From positions 2,604,001 through 2,668,000 of the forward strand of contig OZ245940.1 of the NCBI GenBank assembly GCA_965230045.1: a stretch of 64,000 nt of DNA. The letters are read 5' to 3'. The notes beneath the pieces were generated by a model, which worked only from the letters and a program-made list of their open reading frames with translations, was not told the DNA's origin and did no database searches. A program made the position numbers and the translations under genes. Shown here one piece after another: positions 25,372 to 35,255 of this stretch. This DNA is from G963662905 sp965230045 (lineage in GTDB: Bacteria > Bacteroidota > Bacteroidia > Bacteroidales > WRLA01). Position 1 is the first letter of the stretch; each line of letters begins with the position of its first letter.

Positions 25372-28300
25372 ATGGGGCATTATCTGAAAAAAGAATTATA
25401 CGAATTGGTTAAGGGCGATGAGAAGATTTTTGATTTCATTCAGGAAGGCTCGCTCGATGGTATTTGGTATTGGGATCTGGAACATCCGGAGAATGAGTGG
25501 ATGAGTGCTCGTTTTTGGAAAGTTTTGGGCTATGAACCCAATGAAATGCCGCATAAAGCAAGCGCATGGCAGGATATAATCAACCAGGATGACCTCAAAA
25601 CCGCCTTGGATAATTTTCATAAGCATGTGGCTGATCCGGAGCATCCCTACGATCAGGAAGTGCGCTATACCCATAAAAACGGCTCAATAGTCTGGGTGCG
25701 CTGCCGGTGGTTGGCAATCCGCGATCAAAACGGTAAGCCATACCGTATGCTGGGCGCACATCAGGATATTACGGCCCTGAAGCAAAGCCAGGAGCAACTA
25801 AAATCTGAAAAAGAAAAGCTTCGGATCAATGAGGAAAAATACAGGGCGATTTATGATAATGCCCCACTGGCTTTTCAATCGCTGGATGCTGATGGAAACA
25901 TCATCGAAATTAACGCACAATGGCTCAATATCCTCGGCTATGAGAGCGATGAGGTTATCGGTAAATGGTTTGGCGATTTCCTGCATCCCGATTTTGTGCC
26001 CCATTTTCATAAAAACTTCCCTGTTTTCAAAAAGCAAGGCTTTATCCATGATGTGCAGTTTAAAATGAAACGGAAAAAGGGGGCATATATTTACGTTTCT
26101 TTTGAAGGTTGCATTGGTTTCGATAGTGAGGGGAATTTTAAACAGACGTACTGCACTTTTAAAGATATCACAGTTGAAAAAGCCGCCATGGAAAAGATTA
26201 TGGAAAGTGAGTCGCGCTACCGTCAGCTTGTGGAAACTGCCTCAGAAGCCATTTATCTGATCAATGCAAAGGGTGTTGTTGTTGATGTCAACCGCCATGC
26301 GGAAATTATCCTTGAAAAATCCAAAGAGGAAATTATCGGGCAAACCGTAGAAGTGATTGATCCGAATTTTCCGGTAGGAGCTTTTCTTGAATTTTGGGAG
26401 AACGTGCCTTTTGATAAACCATATATTTTTGAAACCACACATATAAACCGTGATGGGACGGAAATTCCCATGGAAATCAGTGGTAAAAAGTTTAAAATTA
26501 ATGAGGAGACTTTCTATTATGGCATTGCCCGGGATATCAGGGAAAGAAAAAAAGCATCCGAACGTTTACGCGAAAGTGAAGATAAGTTCAGAGGGCTTTT
26601 CGAGTCGGCAAATGTGGGGATCGCATTGGCAGATGCTGATGGAAAACAGATAGATGCCAATGCTGAATTTTTGAAGATGCTGGATTACCCGCGTGAGGAA
26701 TTTTTATTAAAGAATTTTGTGGATTTATCGCATCCTGATGAGCTGGAAAATGAACGGGCGCTTATTGAAAAAATCCGCAATAAGGAAACCGATCATTATC
26801 GCATCGAAAAAAGGCTAAGGAAAAAAGATGGCAGTTATTTTTGGGGCGATACTTCACTCACAGCCCGCAGGGATCAGGAAGGCAATGTGCAGGTGTATAT
26901 TGCTGTGGTTGTTGATATTACTGAAAAAAGAGATGCAGCGCTTAAAATCCTGAAACAAAATGAGGAGTTTGAGGCACTCAATGAAGAGTTGACCCAGTCC
27001 AATGCAGAATTAAACGCCACTTTAAAAAGGGAGGCCGAGGCCAATGAACGTTATCAAATGGCTGTGGAAGCTACATCCGATGGTGTTTTTGACTGGAATC
27101 TGGAAACCAACGAAATATATTATTCCCCAACATGGAAAGCCATGCTTGGTTATCGTGATGAAGAATTGCCCAACGATTTTTCAATATGGGAAACCCTTAC
27201 AGAGCCTGAGGATGTCCAGCGCTCATGGAAAATGCAGAATGAGCTGATCAACAGGCAACGCGACCGCTTTGTGATGGAGTTTAAAATGAAGCACAAGGAT
27301 GGACATTGGATTGATGTTTTATCGCGTGCGAATGCTCATTTTAACAGTCAGGGAAAAGCCGTAAGAATGGTGGGTTCACATTCAGATATAACTGAGCGGA
27401 AAAGAATTGAGGAAGCTTTGAAAACAAATGAGCAACGATTTAAAAAAGCTCAGGAAATTGGAGATGTGGGCAATTGGGAATATAATGTTAAAACGGAAGA
27501 GTTCTGGGCTTCGGAACAAGCTAAAAGGATTTATGGTTTTGATGATCGGCTGAGGTCTTTCAGTACTGAAGAAGTCGAAAGCTGCATCCCTGAAAGGGAA
27601 AGGGTGCATCAGGCTTTGGTTGATTTAATTCAATATGATAAACCATATGATCTTGAATTTGATATAATAGCCAATGATACTGGAGAACGTAAAACCATTA
27701 CTTCCATTGCCGAGCTGGAGAAAGACAGTGATGGCAAGCCCCTGAAGATTACAGGCGTTATTCAGGAAATAACCCGGCGCAAAAAAACCGAAAACCGTTT
27801 AAAGGAAAGTCAGGACCGCCTGGCCATTGCCATTGAAGGCGCAAATATTGGAACATGGGAGTGGGAAATCAATAGCGGGAAAGTATTTACAAATGAATTT
27901 TGGGTCAGAAAACTGGGTTATGATCCCAAAGATGTCTCCGGCAAAATTGAATGGTGGCGCGCTCAGGTGCATCCCGATGATCAGGAGTCTTCCAATGCCC
28001 AGATGAAGAAGCATTTGGACGGAAAAACAGATATTTATGATGCGGTGGTCAGGGTAAAAACAAAAGCAAAAGATTGGATTTGGGTGCAGGATAAAGCCAA
28101 GGTGGTTGAATGGGATGATGATGAAAAGCCGCTAAAAGTGAGTGGGGTACATATCGATATTTCTAAAAATATACTGCACGAAAGGAAAATTGAGGAACAA
28201 AATGAGGAGTACGAAGTGCTCAATGAGGAATTGATGCAAACCAATGAAGATCTGGTCTTTGCAAAAGAAAGAGCCGAAGAGGCCAACCGCCTAAAAACAG

Positions 28301-29391
28301 AATTTCTGCACAATATGTCGCATGAAATCCGTACGCCCATGAATGGTATTATTGGTTTCTCGGGATTGCTCAATGAGCCGGATATGACGGAGGAAAAAAG
28401 GAAGTATTTTACGCGCATCATCCAAAACAGCAGCAAGCAATTGCTTCGGATTATTGATGATATCCTCGAAATATCTACCCTGGAAACCAAACAGGAAAAA
28501 ATACTGGAAAGTGAATTTTACCTTAATGACCTGGTTATGGAGCTTTTCGCTGTTTTTAACCTGAAAGCCAAAGAGCAAAATATTCCGATACACCTGAAGA
28601 AAGGCCTGAAGGATGCGCAAAGCCTGATTGTTTCCGATAAAACAAAACTCACCAAAATACTGGACAACCTGCTCGAAAATGCCCTGAAATATACCCATGA
28701 AGGTTTTATCGAATTTGGTTATAATATTGAAGGCGAAAACCTGGTCATTTTTGTGAAAGATACGGGAATTGGTATTGCTCCGGAAAATCATGAGCTGATC
28801 TTTGAACGTTTTTCGCGTGAAGATAAAGACCTTGCATCCACTACCGGCGGCCTGGGACTGGGGCTGTCGATTGCACGCGAAAATGCCCAGCTTCTCGGTG
28901 GCGATATCTACCTGAAATCCGACAAAGGACAGGGCTCCATATTCTTTCTGCGCATCCCTTACCAGCAAGCTGAATCGGTCCGTAGTGCATCAAATGAAGC
29001 AGCACTTGAAGCTACAAAAACTAAAATTACGGTGCTGGTTGCTGAAGATGAGGAGATTAATTATCTGTATATAGAGGCGATCCTGGAAAAAGAGGCCGAT
29101 AAGTACCACATCATACATGCCATTAACGGGCAGCAGGCAATTGATATTTGCCGGAACAATAAAGATGTGGATATTGTCCTTATGGACATCAAAATGCCTG
29201 GAATGAGCGGACTGATTGCTGCACAGAAAATAAAAGAGGACCGTCCTGATCTGCCCGTTATTGCCCAAACGGCTTACTCAACCCAATCGGATGTTAAACT
29301 GGCAAAAAGTTATGGCTGCGATGATTTCCTGAGCAAACCCATCGCCAAAGAAGATTTACTGAAGATAGTTGAGAAATATTTGGAGGCTTGA
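25372..29391 (+). CDS. Multi-PAS hybrid sensor histidine kinase / response regulator
   Basis: 1339 residues from the ATG at 25372 (MGHYLKKELYEL); an upstream in-frame start at 25267 would add 35 unlikely residues. About seven PAS/PAC units occupy residues 15-965, recognised by DGIWYWDLEHPENEWMSARF, the repeated GxHxDIT- or DITExK-type PAC ends and the NAEFLKML-type turns. A HisKA domain follows with the phospho-acceptor in NMSHEIRTPMNGIIGF (H984), then HATPase_c (N box LLENALKYTHEG, G1 DTGIGIAPEN, G2 GLGLGLSIAREN). The C-terminal receiver has VLVAEDEEINYL and VLMDIKMPGMSG (D1272). No transmembrane segment, so it is cytoplasmic and probably senses redox state or small ligands through PAS. Such hybrids pass phosphate within one polypeptide. 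No DNA-binding output domain or neighbouring regulator is present, so the target is unknown. Confidence 0.92.
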   Translation: MGHYLKKELYELVKGDEKIFDFIQEGSLDGIWYWDLEHPENEWMSARFWKVLGYEPNEMPHKASAWQDIINQDDLKTALDNFHKHVADPEHPYDQEVRYTHKNGSIVWVRCRWLAIRDQNGKPYRMLGAHQDITALKQSQEQLKSEKEKLRINEEKYRAIYDNAPLAFQSLDADGNIIEINAQWLNILGYESDEVIGKWFGDFLHPDFVPHFHKNFPVFKKQGFIHDVQFKMKRKKGAYIYVSFEGCIGFDSEGNFKQTYCTFKDITVEKAAMEKIMESESRYRQLVETASEAIYLINAKGVVVDVNRHAEIILEKSKEEIIGQTVEVIDPNFPVGAFLEFWENVPFDKPYIFETTHINRDGTEIPMEISGKKFKINEETFYYGIARDIRERKKASERLRESEDKFRGLFESANVGIALADADGKQIDANAEFLKMLDYPREEFLLKNFVDLSHPDELENERALIEKIRNKETDHYRIEKRLRKKDGSYFWGDTSLTARRDQEGNVQVYIAVVVDITEKRDAALKILKQNEEFEALNEELTQSNAELNATLKREAEANERYQMAVEATSDGVFDWNLETNEIYYSPTWKAMLGYRDEELPNDFSIWETLTEPEDVQRSWKMQNELINRQRDRFVMEFKMKHKDGHWIDVLSRANAHFNSQGKAVRMVGSHSDITERKRIEEALKTNEQRFKKAQEIGDVGNWEYNVKTEEFWASEQAKRIYGFDDRLRSFSTEEVESCIPERERVHQALVDLIQYDKPYDLEFDIIANDTGERKTITSIAELEKDSDGKPLKITGVIQEITRRKKTENRLKESQDRLAIAIEGANIGTWEWEINSGKVFTNEFWVRKLGYDPKDVSGKIEWWRAQVHPDDQESSNAQMKKHLDGKTDIYDAVVRVKTKAKDWIWVQDKAKVVEWDDDEKPLKVSGVHIDISKNILHERKIEEQNEEYEVLNEELMQTNEDLVFAKERAEEANRLKTEFLHNMSHEIRTPMNGIIGFSGLLNEPDMTEEKRKYFTRIIQNSSKQLLRIIDDILEISTLETKQEKILESEFYLNDLVMELFAVFNLKAKEQNIPIHLKKGLKDAQSLIVSDKTKLTKILDNLLENALKYTHEGFIEFGYNIEGENLVIFVKDTGIGIAPENHELIFERFSREDKDLASTTGGLGLGLSIARENAQLLGGDIYLKSDKGQGSIFFLRIPYQQAESVRSASNEAALEATKTKITVLVAEDEEINYLYIEAILEKEADKYHIIHAINGQQAIDICRNNKDVDIVLMDIKMPGMSGLIAAQKIKEDRPDLPVIAQTAYSTQSDVKLAKSYGCDDFLSKPIAKEDLLKIVEKYLEA

Positions 29392-29581
29392 TGCTGTAGG
29401 TGTCTGTGTGTGATTGAAGGGGAAATCAAATTGTATTTCAATTTGTATGGTTTTATCCTCCGTCCCAAAAGGCGAAAAGCAAGATGCAATAGCATTGTTC
29501 GATCGTTGCAATAGCGTTGCAACACCAATGCAACAGAGATGCATTAAGCTAAAACGGTATTGACGGTTTTTCTTATTGAGG

Positions 29582-29611
29582 CACAATACCTCGCTTCCTT
29601 ACGGTATTGTG
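29582..29611. terminator. CACAATACC hairpin downstream of histidine kinase
   Basis: Arms CACAATACC (29582-29590) and GGTATTGTG (29603-29611), 12-nt loop. It lies between the plus-strand kinase and the minus-strand Fe-S gene and directly abuts the decayed sorting-tail fragment. Possibly a bidirectional 3'-end hairpin; no T run. Confidence 0.4.
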
Positions 29612-29695
29612 ACCTGTTTTATTATTTGTTGATTTTCAGACTCTATCGTTGCCGGATAAACGCCAGTTTTTGATGTACCGGGATTTTGTGGTTTT
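29611..29695 (-). pseudogene. Short decayed T9SS sorting-tail fragment
   Basis: Read on the minus strand this stretch gives NPGTSKTGVYPATIESENQQ then IIKQV. This parallels the last residues of the 6736 gene (APETAGVYLVMVESDNQQ, then ITKKIIIR). The CCGGTA-NNTC-AAAAACTGGCGT and AATCAACAAATAATAAAA blocks also resemble that tail at DNA level. No upstream coding region and no proper stop context. It looks like a relic about 85 nt long, about 17 kb from the intact copies. Confidence 0.55.
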
Positions 29696-29724
29696 TTTAG
29701 CGAAAAGCTGATATTATTTCTCTT

Positions 29725-31074
29725 TCAATGCCTTAGCCATCCCACAGGCTTCGCGGGTGCTGGTTTTTTGCCATAAAACACATCATCCAGCTTTGCTGCC
29801 ATGCGCGCAAAATTTGGGAAATACCGGATGCCTTGACGGATGAGCATATGAAAGAAATTGTTGGGATGGGAGAAAGGGCAGGAGATCATGCAGCGGCCAC
29901 AATCTGTCCCTGTTTTGCACCAATAGTGAAAACATTTTGCATCGTCGATTTTCCACCGGATGCTGCCGTCCTGCTCTTTGGGTTTATCAAAAGGAATGGC
30001 ACGGGAAGGGCAAACGTCGGCGCATTTGCGGCAATAATCGCAAAAATTGGTCATATAGTTCCGTGCTTTGGGTGCATCAGCTTGCAGCGGCATATTGGTT
30101 GTAACTACCGCGATACGCACGCGCGGCCCCAGATCGGGCGTCATCAACAGCCCCATGCGTCCTATTTCGCCCAAACCGGCATCGCGGGCTACCAAAGGAC
30201 AGATAATATCATATTGCCCGTCGATATGCGTTTGGGCATCATAGCCCAGATGGCGGATAAACAAAGCCAGCTCAGTGGCGAGTGTTCCGGCATGGAGGTA
30301 TTGCTGTGCCGATTCCATCACCGTAGGGGCGTAGGGCGCATTTTTCATTTTCGCAAAATCCATCTCTACCGTAAACGCAATCCCGTATTCATGTTTCTGG
30401 ATGATCTCTTTTCCGTAATTTTCGCCACGGCCTTTATGCGAATAAAAATGATAAGACTCCATGCGGGCAATGCCGCAATCTTTTGTGCCCAAAGAGCGCA
30501 TCCATTTTTTTATAAATTTAGTGGCATCTGTTGCAGGGATCTCTTTAGCTTCTCCTTTTGGCGCTCCATTGCCCATCGGATGAAATGCTTCTACCGCATC
30601 AAAAGCAGCATCTGCGGCAGCAAAAACCATGGGCTGGTAAAAAAGGCTGTCCTTTCCCAGCAATCCGGGCTCTTTGCGCCATTCATCATCGGGTTTTTTG
30701 TGCTCCGGATTGTCTTTATAATATTTTTCAAAACGCTCTGTACCGGCTTTAAGGCGCAGGCGGGAGAACATAATCCTGCGTTCGTCAAAACGGACGGATG
30801 TATTTTGTCGCAGTGCGATATTTTTGTAAAAACGGAAGGGCAAAAACAGCCAGAAGGATGCAAGCAGGATCAAAATATTAAGGCTGAGCATGATGTGAAA
30901 TCCGGCGAAAAGCCCAATGCTGCCAAAGAATAAAACGCTGATCAACAACAAGGTCAGGCTCATACGACTGGCGCGCTTTTCCTTCTCCAGCAGTGAATAG
31001 AACAGCGCCAGTGCAAATGTCAGTACGACAATTCCACTCAGTATAAGGAATATGATTTGATTGCTTTGCTCCAC
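29725..31074 (-). CDS. Membrane-anchored reductive-dehalogenase-like Fe-S protein
   Basis: 449 residues. About three N-terminal hydrophobic segments (8-27, 39-58, 63-82) replace the Tat signal of classical reductive dehalogenases. The catalytic-type domain follows (about 190-340: VARDAGLGEIGRMGLLMTPD, GPRVRIAVVTTNMPL), as in the RdhA/QueG superfamily that binds cobalamin. Two ferredoxin-like clusters follow: FCDYCRKCADVCPS (C-x2-C-x2-C-x3-C-P) and, near the end, DCGRCMISCPF preceded by CFHYWC. Homologues are common in marine Bacteroidota and the substrate is generally unproven; a reductive dehalogenase activity is inference. The gene starts 2 bp after the T9SS plug gene stop, so the two are probably co-transcribed. 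No membrane-anchor RdhB gene is adjacent, consistent with built-in helices. Confidence 0.8.
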   Translation of the reverse strand: MEQSNQIIFLILSGIVVLTFALALFYSLLEKEKRASRMSLTLLLISVLFFGSIGLFAGFHIMLSLNILILLASFWLFLPFRFYKNIALRQNTSVRFDERRIMFSRLRLKAGTERFEKYYKDNPEHKKPDDEWRKEPGLLGKDSLFYQPMVFAAADAAFDAVEAFHPMGNGAPKGEAKEIPATDATKFIKKWMRSLGTKDCGIARMESYHFYSHKGRGENYGKEIIQKHEYGIAFTVEMDFAKMKNAPYAPTVMESAQQYLHAGTLATELALFIRHLGYDAQTHIDGQYDIICPLVARDAGLGEIGRMGLLMTPDLGPRVRIAVVTTNMPLQADAPKARNYMTNFCDYCRKCADVCPSRAIPFDKPKEQDGSIRWKIDDAKCFHYWCKTGTDCGRCMISCPFSHPNNFFHMLIRQGIRYFPNFARMAAKLDDVFYGKKPAPAKPVGWLRH

Positions 31075-31076
31075 TG

Positions 31077-32360
31077 TTAATTGGAATGAGAGTTAAAGCG
31101 GCTGGAACCGATCAGGCGGTCGTAGCGGTCGCCCGGTTCGCGGTAGTAAACGTATATGCTGTAATCATTGTCGGTGTCAAAAAAACTGCCTTCAATAAAA
31201 GTAGCATCGGCCACACCGGAATTGTTGGGCAAAAAGGCAAACACATAATTATAATAGCCCTGTTTCAGGTAAAGCGTGGCTTCGTAGGCTTTTTGCTCAT
31301 AATTATATTTCATTTTGGCTTCTTCGGTAAAGCGCCAATGGGTCATTTTCCCAAAAACATATAGGCTGCCATCCACCAGCGGGGCATCGTAAGGTAAATA
31401 GAAGTTTACATAAGCATATTCGCTTTCCGTGCCGTAATTTGTGCCGTCCACATTTTTGATGATGTAGTTTCCGTTGATGTCGCGCACCGACAGGAAATCT
31501 TCAAAAGCCCTGATTTTTCCAGGTTGCAGAAAAACATCATAGTAACGGTCAGGTGATTCTATGCGGGACACATATTCGGTATTGTATTTCAGGCTGGTGA
31601 TATCGAAATTCCGGAACTGGTTTCCACCTTTAAAGATATTGCCCTCTGTGGGGTCATAAAAGTATTTGTTTTCACGGATTTCGCGGGGCTGCAACCAAAT
31701 GACATTATCGTCCCTGCCGTTTTGCACGATGCAGGTTTTGAGGTTGCGTTCGGGGAAACTTATTGGATATGACCCTGCATTTACAGCAAACTCTACCTGC
31801 TGGTCTGTATCGCGCAGGTTGATGATAACAGGTTTGCGCACGCGGATATTGGTGATGTTCACTTTTTGCTCCAGAATACGGAAGCGCAGGCTGAAGGAAG
31901 GCTCTTCCGGCTTGTCTTCATAAACCAAAACGATATAATTCCCTGATAGCATCGGCTTCATATTCCGGTTCGGGAATCGTACTTCATAATGTGTGTATTG
32001 CTGCAAGGTATTGTACGACATCTGGTAGGAGCGGATTTCATCGTCCTCAAAACTTTCCATAAACTCTGATGGATCAAGATCGGAAGGGTTCCAGTCGGCA
32101 TCGCAATGGATCAGCGTATAGTTAAACACTTTTTCGTCGGCATCCAGATCATCAAACGATAAAACCAATTGCTCATTTCCGCTTAGATTAATGACGGGTT
32201 CGGCCATTTCCCAGCCTTCAACATAAAGGCGCGCTGTTTTGATATTGTCTTTAAATATCTGATCCTGAAAGCGATTGGCATCAGGGGCAAAATAATCCTG
32301 CGCCATAGCAATAATAGGTAAAATGCTCAGGAGAATTATAAGTTGAACTTGATGTTTCAT
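31077..32360 (-). CDS. T9SS plug protein (DUF5103)
   Basis: 427 residues with signal peptide MKHQVQLIILLSILPIIAMA. The start is the ATG at 32360; an upstream TTG at 32366 is less likely. The body is the DUF5103 family: an N-terminal beta-sandwich (VLSFDDLDADEKVFNYTLIH, CDADWNPSDLDPSEFMESF, YEVRFPNRNMKPMLSGNY) and a C-terminal part with YVNFYLPYDAPLVDGSLYVF and NYEQKAYEATLYLKQGYYNY. In the solved T9SS translocon the DUF5103 protein is the Plug that closes the lateral or central opening of the SprA pore on the periplasmic side. It is therefore part of the export machinery for the sorting-tail proteins in this window. It reads divergently from nqrA with 320 bp between; a hairpin AAAAACTGA-TTTATG-TCAGTTTTT lies at 32463-32486. 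Confidence 0.87.
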   Translation of the reverse strand: MKHQVQLIILLSILPIIAMAQDYFAPDANRFQDQIFKDNIKTARLYVEGWEMAEPVINLSGNEQLVLSFDDLDADEKVFNYTLIHCDADWNPSDLDPSEFMESFEDDEIRSYQMSYNTLQQYTHYEVRFPNRNMKPMLSGNYIVLVYEDKPEEPSFSLRFRILEQKVNITNIRVRKPVIINLRDTDQQVEFAVNAGSYPISFPERNLKTCIVQNGRDDNVIWLQPREIRENKYFYDPTEGNIFKGGNQFRNFDITSLKYNTEYVSRIESPDRYYDVFLQPGKIRAFEDFLSVRDINGNYIIKNVDGTNYGTESEYAYVNFYLPYDAPLVDGSLYVFGKMTHWRFTEEAKMKYNYEQKAYEATLYLKQGYYNYVFAFLPNNSGVADATFIEGSFFDTDNDYSIYVYYREPGDRYDRLIGSSRFNSHSN

Positions 32361-32616
32361 GGGCAAAAAGTAATAAAATTTTTAAAAAAGCTATTGTTAT
32401 CGTGCAAACAAATATATGAGTTTATCTGTTAGACCGGGCAAATTTCCTGTTGGAAACATGCAAAAAACTGATTTATGTCAGTTTTTCGGATGAGAATACT
32501 GTACTTTAAACATAATATGTTAGCAGATAAAATGTTATCTTAGCGATCTGATAGATTTAACAAAATATTGTGTTTTGATTTGCTTTGTAGCATACAGCAA
32601 ACCGGCCACAATTCGT

Positions 32617-32624
32617 TAAATTTG
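32617..32624 (+). promoter_or_regulatory. Candidate -7 box TAAATTTG of the nqr operon
   Basis: An exact TAnnTTTG match 57 bp before the nqrA ATG, in the 320-bp divergent region between the plug gene and nqrA. A TTTG lies 29 bp upstream (32584-32587), further than the usual spacing, so the assignment is tentative. Confidence 0.4.
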
Positions 32625-32680
32625 CCAGCGATTTGAGAGGGAACACTATTTTCGAAGTTTATTAAACATTGCATAAGCCT

Positions 32681-34030
32681 ATGTCAAACGTTATTACAAT
32701 CAAGAAGGGGCTTGATATCAACCTGGAAGGCAGAGCTGAAAAGCAAACCCAGGAGTTTCAGGCGGCTTCCTATGCCATTAAACCCCCGGATTTTATCGGG
32801 CTGTATCCAAAACTGTTAAAAAAGCCTGGCGATCAGGTAAAGGCAGGTACTCCTGTGTTTTTTGATAAATACAGGGACAATATCCTGCTTTGTTCACCGG
32901 TTTCGGGAAGGATAAGTGAAGTGAGGAGAGGTGCAAAACGTGCCATGCTCGAAGTGCGTATCGAAGCAGATGCTACCATTGAGTATGAGGATTTTGGCGC
33001 TGCGAAACCGGCAAGCATCAGTGTGGATGAAATTAAGGACAAAATGCTGAAAAGCGGCGTATGGTCGTACATCCGCCAGCGTCCTTACAGTACCATTGCC
33101 AATCCAGATGATAAACCCAAAGCCGTTTTTATTTCCGCTTTCGATACTTCACCGCTGGCTCCCGATTATAACTATATTGTTGAGGGTCAGTCCGAAGCTT
33201 TTCAAACAGGTATTGATGCCCTGAAAAAACTCACAGGAAGCACAATTCACCTCAATCTGCCTAAAGCAGAAGGAAATTCAAAAGTTTTTACCGATGCACG
33301 TGATGTAACAATCAATTATTTTGCAGGGCCGCATCCGGCAGGGAATGTGGGCGTACAGATCAATAAAATCGATCCCATCAACAAAGGCGATATTGTTTGG
33401 TACCTGCGTCCACAGGAAGTGATCATCATCGGAAAACTTTTCCTTGAAGGCAGATACCGTGCCGAAAAAACCATTGCACTAACCGGCAGCGAAGTGGAAA
33501 AACCGAAATACTGCAAAGTACTGACCGGCGCTTCCATCGAGCCGCTTGTGAAAAATAATGTCAAGGGTTCCAACCTGAGATATATCAGCGGTAATGTGCT
33601 TACCGGCGATAAAATCGATGCCAATGGATTTGTCGGGCATTATCATGATCAGCTTACGGTAATTCCCGAAGGAAATTATTTCGAGCTTTTCGGCTGGGCA
33701 ATGCCGCGTTTCAATAAGTTTTCGTTCTCCAAAAGTTATTTCTCATGGCTCACGCCAAAGAAAGAATACCGTCTTGATACCAATATTAATGGTGGCGAAC
33801 GGGCTTTTGTAGTTACCGGGCAGTTTGAAAAGGTATTTCCTTTCGATATTTATCCTATTCAGCTGATCAAGGCCATTATGATCGAAGATATCGACAAAAT
33901 GGAACAATTGGGTATTTACGAAGTTGATGAAGAAGACTTCGCCCTTTGTGAATTTATCGATACTTCCAAAATTGAAATTCAGGAAATTGTGCGTAAGGGC
34001 TTAGACCTGATCCGCAAAGAAATGAGCTAA
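32681..34030 (+). CDS. nqrA: Na+-translocating NADH:quinone reductase subunit A
   Basis: 449 residues, the normal length for NqrA. The start is the ATG at 32681 (MSNVITIKKGLDINLEGRAE); an in-frame TTG at 32669 precedes it. Family features: KGLDINLEGRAEK at the N-terminus, YPKLLKKPGDQVKAGTPVFF, VSGRISEVRRGAKRAMLEV (a biotinyl/lipoyl-like fold), and the C-terminal EEDFALCEFIDTSKIEIQEI. NqrA is the peripheral cytoplasmic subunit next to the ubiquinone or menaquinone site. First gene of nqrABCDEF, all plus strand with short gaps. The operon produces the sodium pump of the respiratory chain. Confidence 0.95.
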   Translation: MSNVITIKKGLDINLEGRAEKQTQEFQAASYAIKPPDFIGLYPKLLKKPGDQVKAGTPVFFDKYRDNILLCSPVSGRISEVRRGAKRAMLEVRIEADATIEYEDFGAAKPASISVDEIKDKMLKSGVWSYIRQRPYSTIANPDDKPKAVFISAFDTSPLAPDYNYIVEGQSEAFQTGIDALKKLTGSTIHLNLPKAEGNSKVFTDARDVTINYFAGPHPAGNVGVQINKIDPINKGDIVWYLRPQEVIIIGKLFLEGRYRAEKTIALTGSEVEKPKYCKVLTGASIEPLVKNNVKGSNLRYISGNVLTGDKIDANGFVGHYHDQLTVIPEGNYFELFGWAMPRFNKFSFSKSYFSWLTPKKEYRLDTNINGGERAFVVTGQFEKVFPFDIYPIQLIKAIMIEDIDKMEQLGIYEVDEEDFALCEFIDTSKIEIQEIVRKGLDLIRKEMS

Positions 34031-34062
34031 TGGCCAATTCGTTAACGATTAAGATAATTTGA

Positions 34063-35226
34063 ATGAAAGCATTAAGAAATTTTATAGATAAGATCAAACC
34101 GAACTTCGAAAAAGGAGGGAAGTTTGAAAAACTGCATTCTACTTTCGACGCCTTTGAAACATTCCTTTTTGTTCCGGATCATGTTACCAAAAAAGGCAGT
34201 CACATCCGCGATTCCATTGACCTGAAGCGCACCATGTCCGTTGTTGTGATGGCATTGGTTCCTGCTTTGCTCTTTGGTATGTATAATATTGGTTATCAGC
34301 ACAACCTCGCAATCGGAAATACCGATGCAAGTTTCTGGGAAACATTTTTCTACGGATTCCTGCGCGTATTGCCTGTAATTATTGTGAGTTATGTTTGTGG
34401 TCTGGGTGCCGAATTTGTTTTTGCCCAAATCCGTAACCATGAAGTAAACGAAGGTTTCCTGGTTTCCGGGATGCTCATCCCTCTGATTGTTCCTATTGAA
34501 ACACCATTGTGGATGACCGGTATTGCCACCATTTTTGCCGTAATCATCGGTAAAGAAGTGTTTGGCGGTACAGGGATGAACATTATGAACCCGGCACTGC
34601 TGGCAAGGGCCTTCCTGTTTTTTGCCTATCCGCAGGATATGTCGGGCGATAAAGTCTGGATTAGCCTGGGCGATGGAAAAGCTGTTGATGGTTTTTCAGG
34701 AGCGACTCCGCTGGGAGAAGCGATGACCGGAAATATCAGCGGGATGTATGCCAACTGGTCCATCAGCGATATGTTTATGGGATTTATTCCCGGTTCGATC
34801 GGTGAAACTTCCACGATAGCCATCCTTATTGGAGCAGTGCTGCTCATTGCCACAGGCGTTGGCAGTTTCCGCATTATGGCTTCCGTTTTTGCCGGTGGCC
34901 TTGTAATGGGACTTCTGTTCAACCTCTGGGGACATAATGATTATATGGATATCCCGGCATGGCACCATCTGATTTTAGGCGGTTTTGCCTTTGGTGCGGT
35001 ATTTATGGCCACGGATCCTGTTACGGCAACACAAACACAGAAAGGGAAAATCTGGTACGGGTTCCTGATTGGTGTAATCGCAATCCTCATCAGGGTGTTC
35101 AACCCCGCATATCCGGAAGGAATGATGCTGGCCATCCTCTTTATGAATGTTTTTGCACCGCTGATCGACCATTATGTAGTGGAAGCCAATATCAAGAAAC
35201 GTTTGAAAAGGGCCAAAGCAGCTTAA
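34063..35226 (+). CDS. nqrB: Na+-NQR subunit B, FMN-carrying membrane subunit
   Basis: 387 residues, about nine or ten hydrophobic segments. The ApbE flavinylation site is visible as DGFSGATPLGEAM; the Thr of SGAT carries FMN by a phosphoester bond in the family. Other family blocks: HIRDSIDLKRTMSVVVMALV, GKEVFGGTGMNIMNPALLAR, FMATDPVTATQTQKGKIWYG. NqrB also binds riboflavin and forms part of the Na+ path. It starts 32 bp after nqrA. Normal length, no anomalies. Confidence 0.95.
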   Translation: MKALRNFIDKIKPNFEKGGKFEKLHSTFDAFETFLFVPDHVTKKGSHIRDSIDLKRTMSVVVMALVPALLFGMYNIGYQHNLAIGNTDASFWETFFYGFLRVLPVIIVSYVCGLGAEFVFAQIRNHEVNEGFLVSGMLIPLIVPIETPLWMTGIATIFAVIIGKEVFGGTGMNIMNPALLARAFLFFAYPQDMSGDKVWISLGDGKAVDGFSGATPLGEAMTGNISGMYANWSISDMFMGFIPGSIGETSTIAILIGAVLLIATGVGSFRIMASVFAGGLVMGLLFNLWGHNDYMDIPAWHHLILGGFAFGAVFMATDPVTATQTQKGKIWYGFLIGVIAILIRVFNPAYPEGMMLAILFMNVFAPLIDHYVVEANIKKRLKRAKAA

Positions 35227-35255
35227 TGAATCATTAACCCATTAAAAGAATTAAA

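Noticed and set aside
29833..30933. A 366-codon open frame on the plus strand opposite the Fe-S membrane protein
   Set aside because: The minus strand carries conserved Cys clusters and family blocks; the plus frame has no recognisable domain and no start signals, so it is a shadow of a GC-biased codon pattern.
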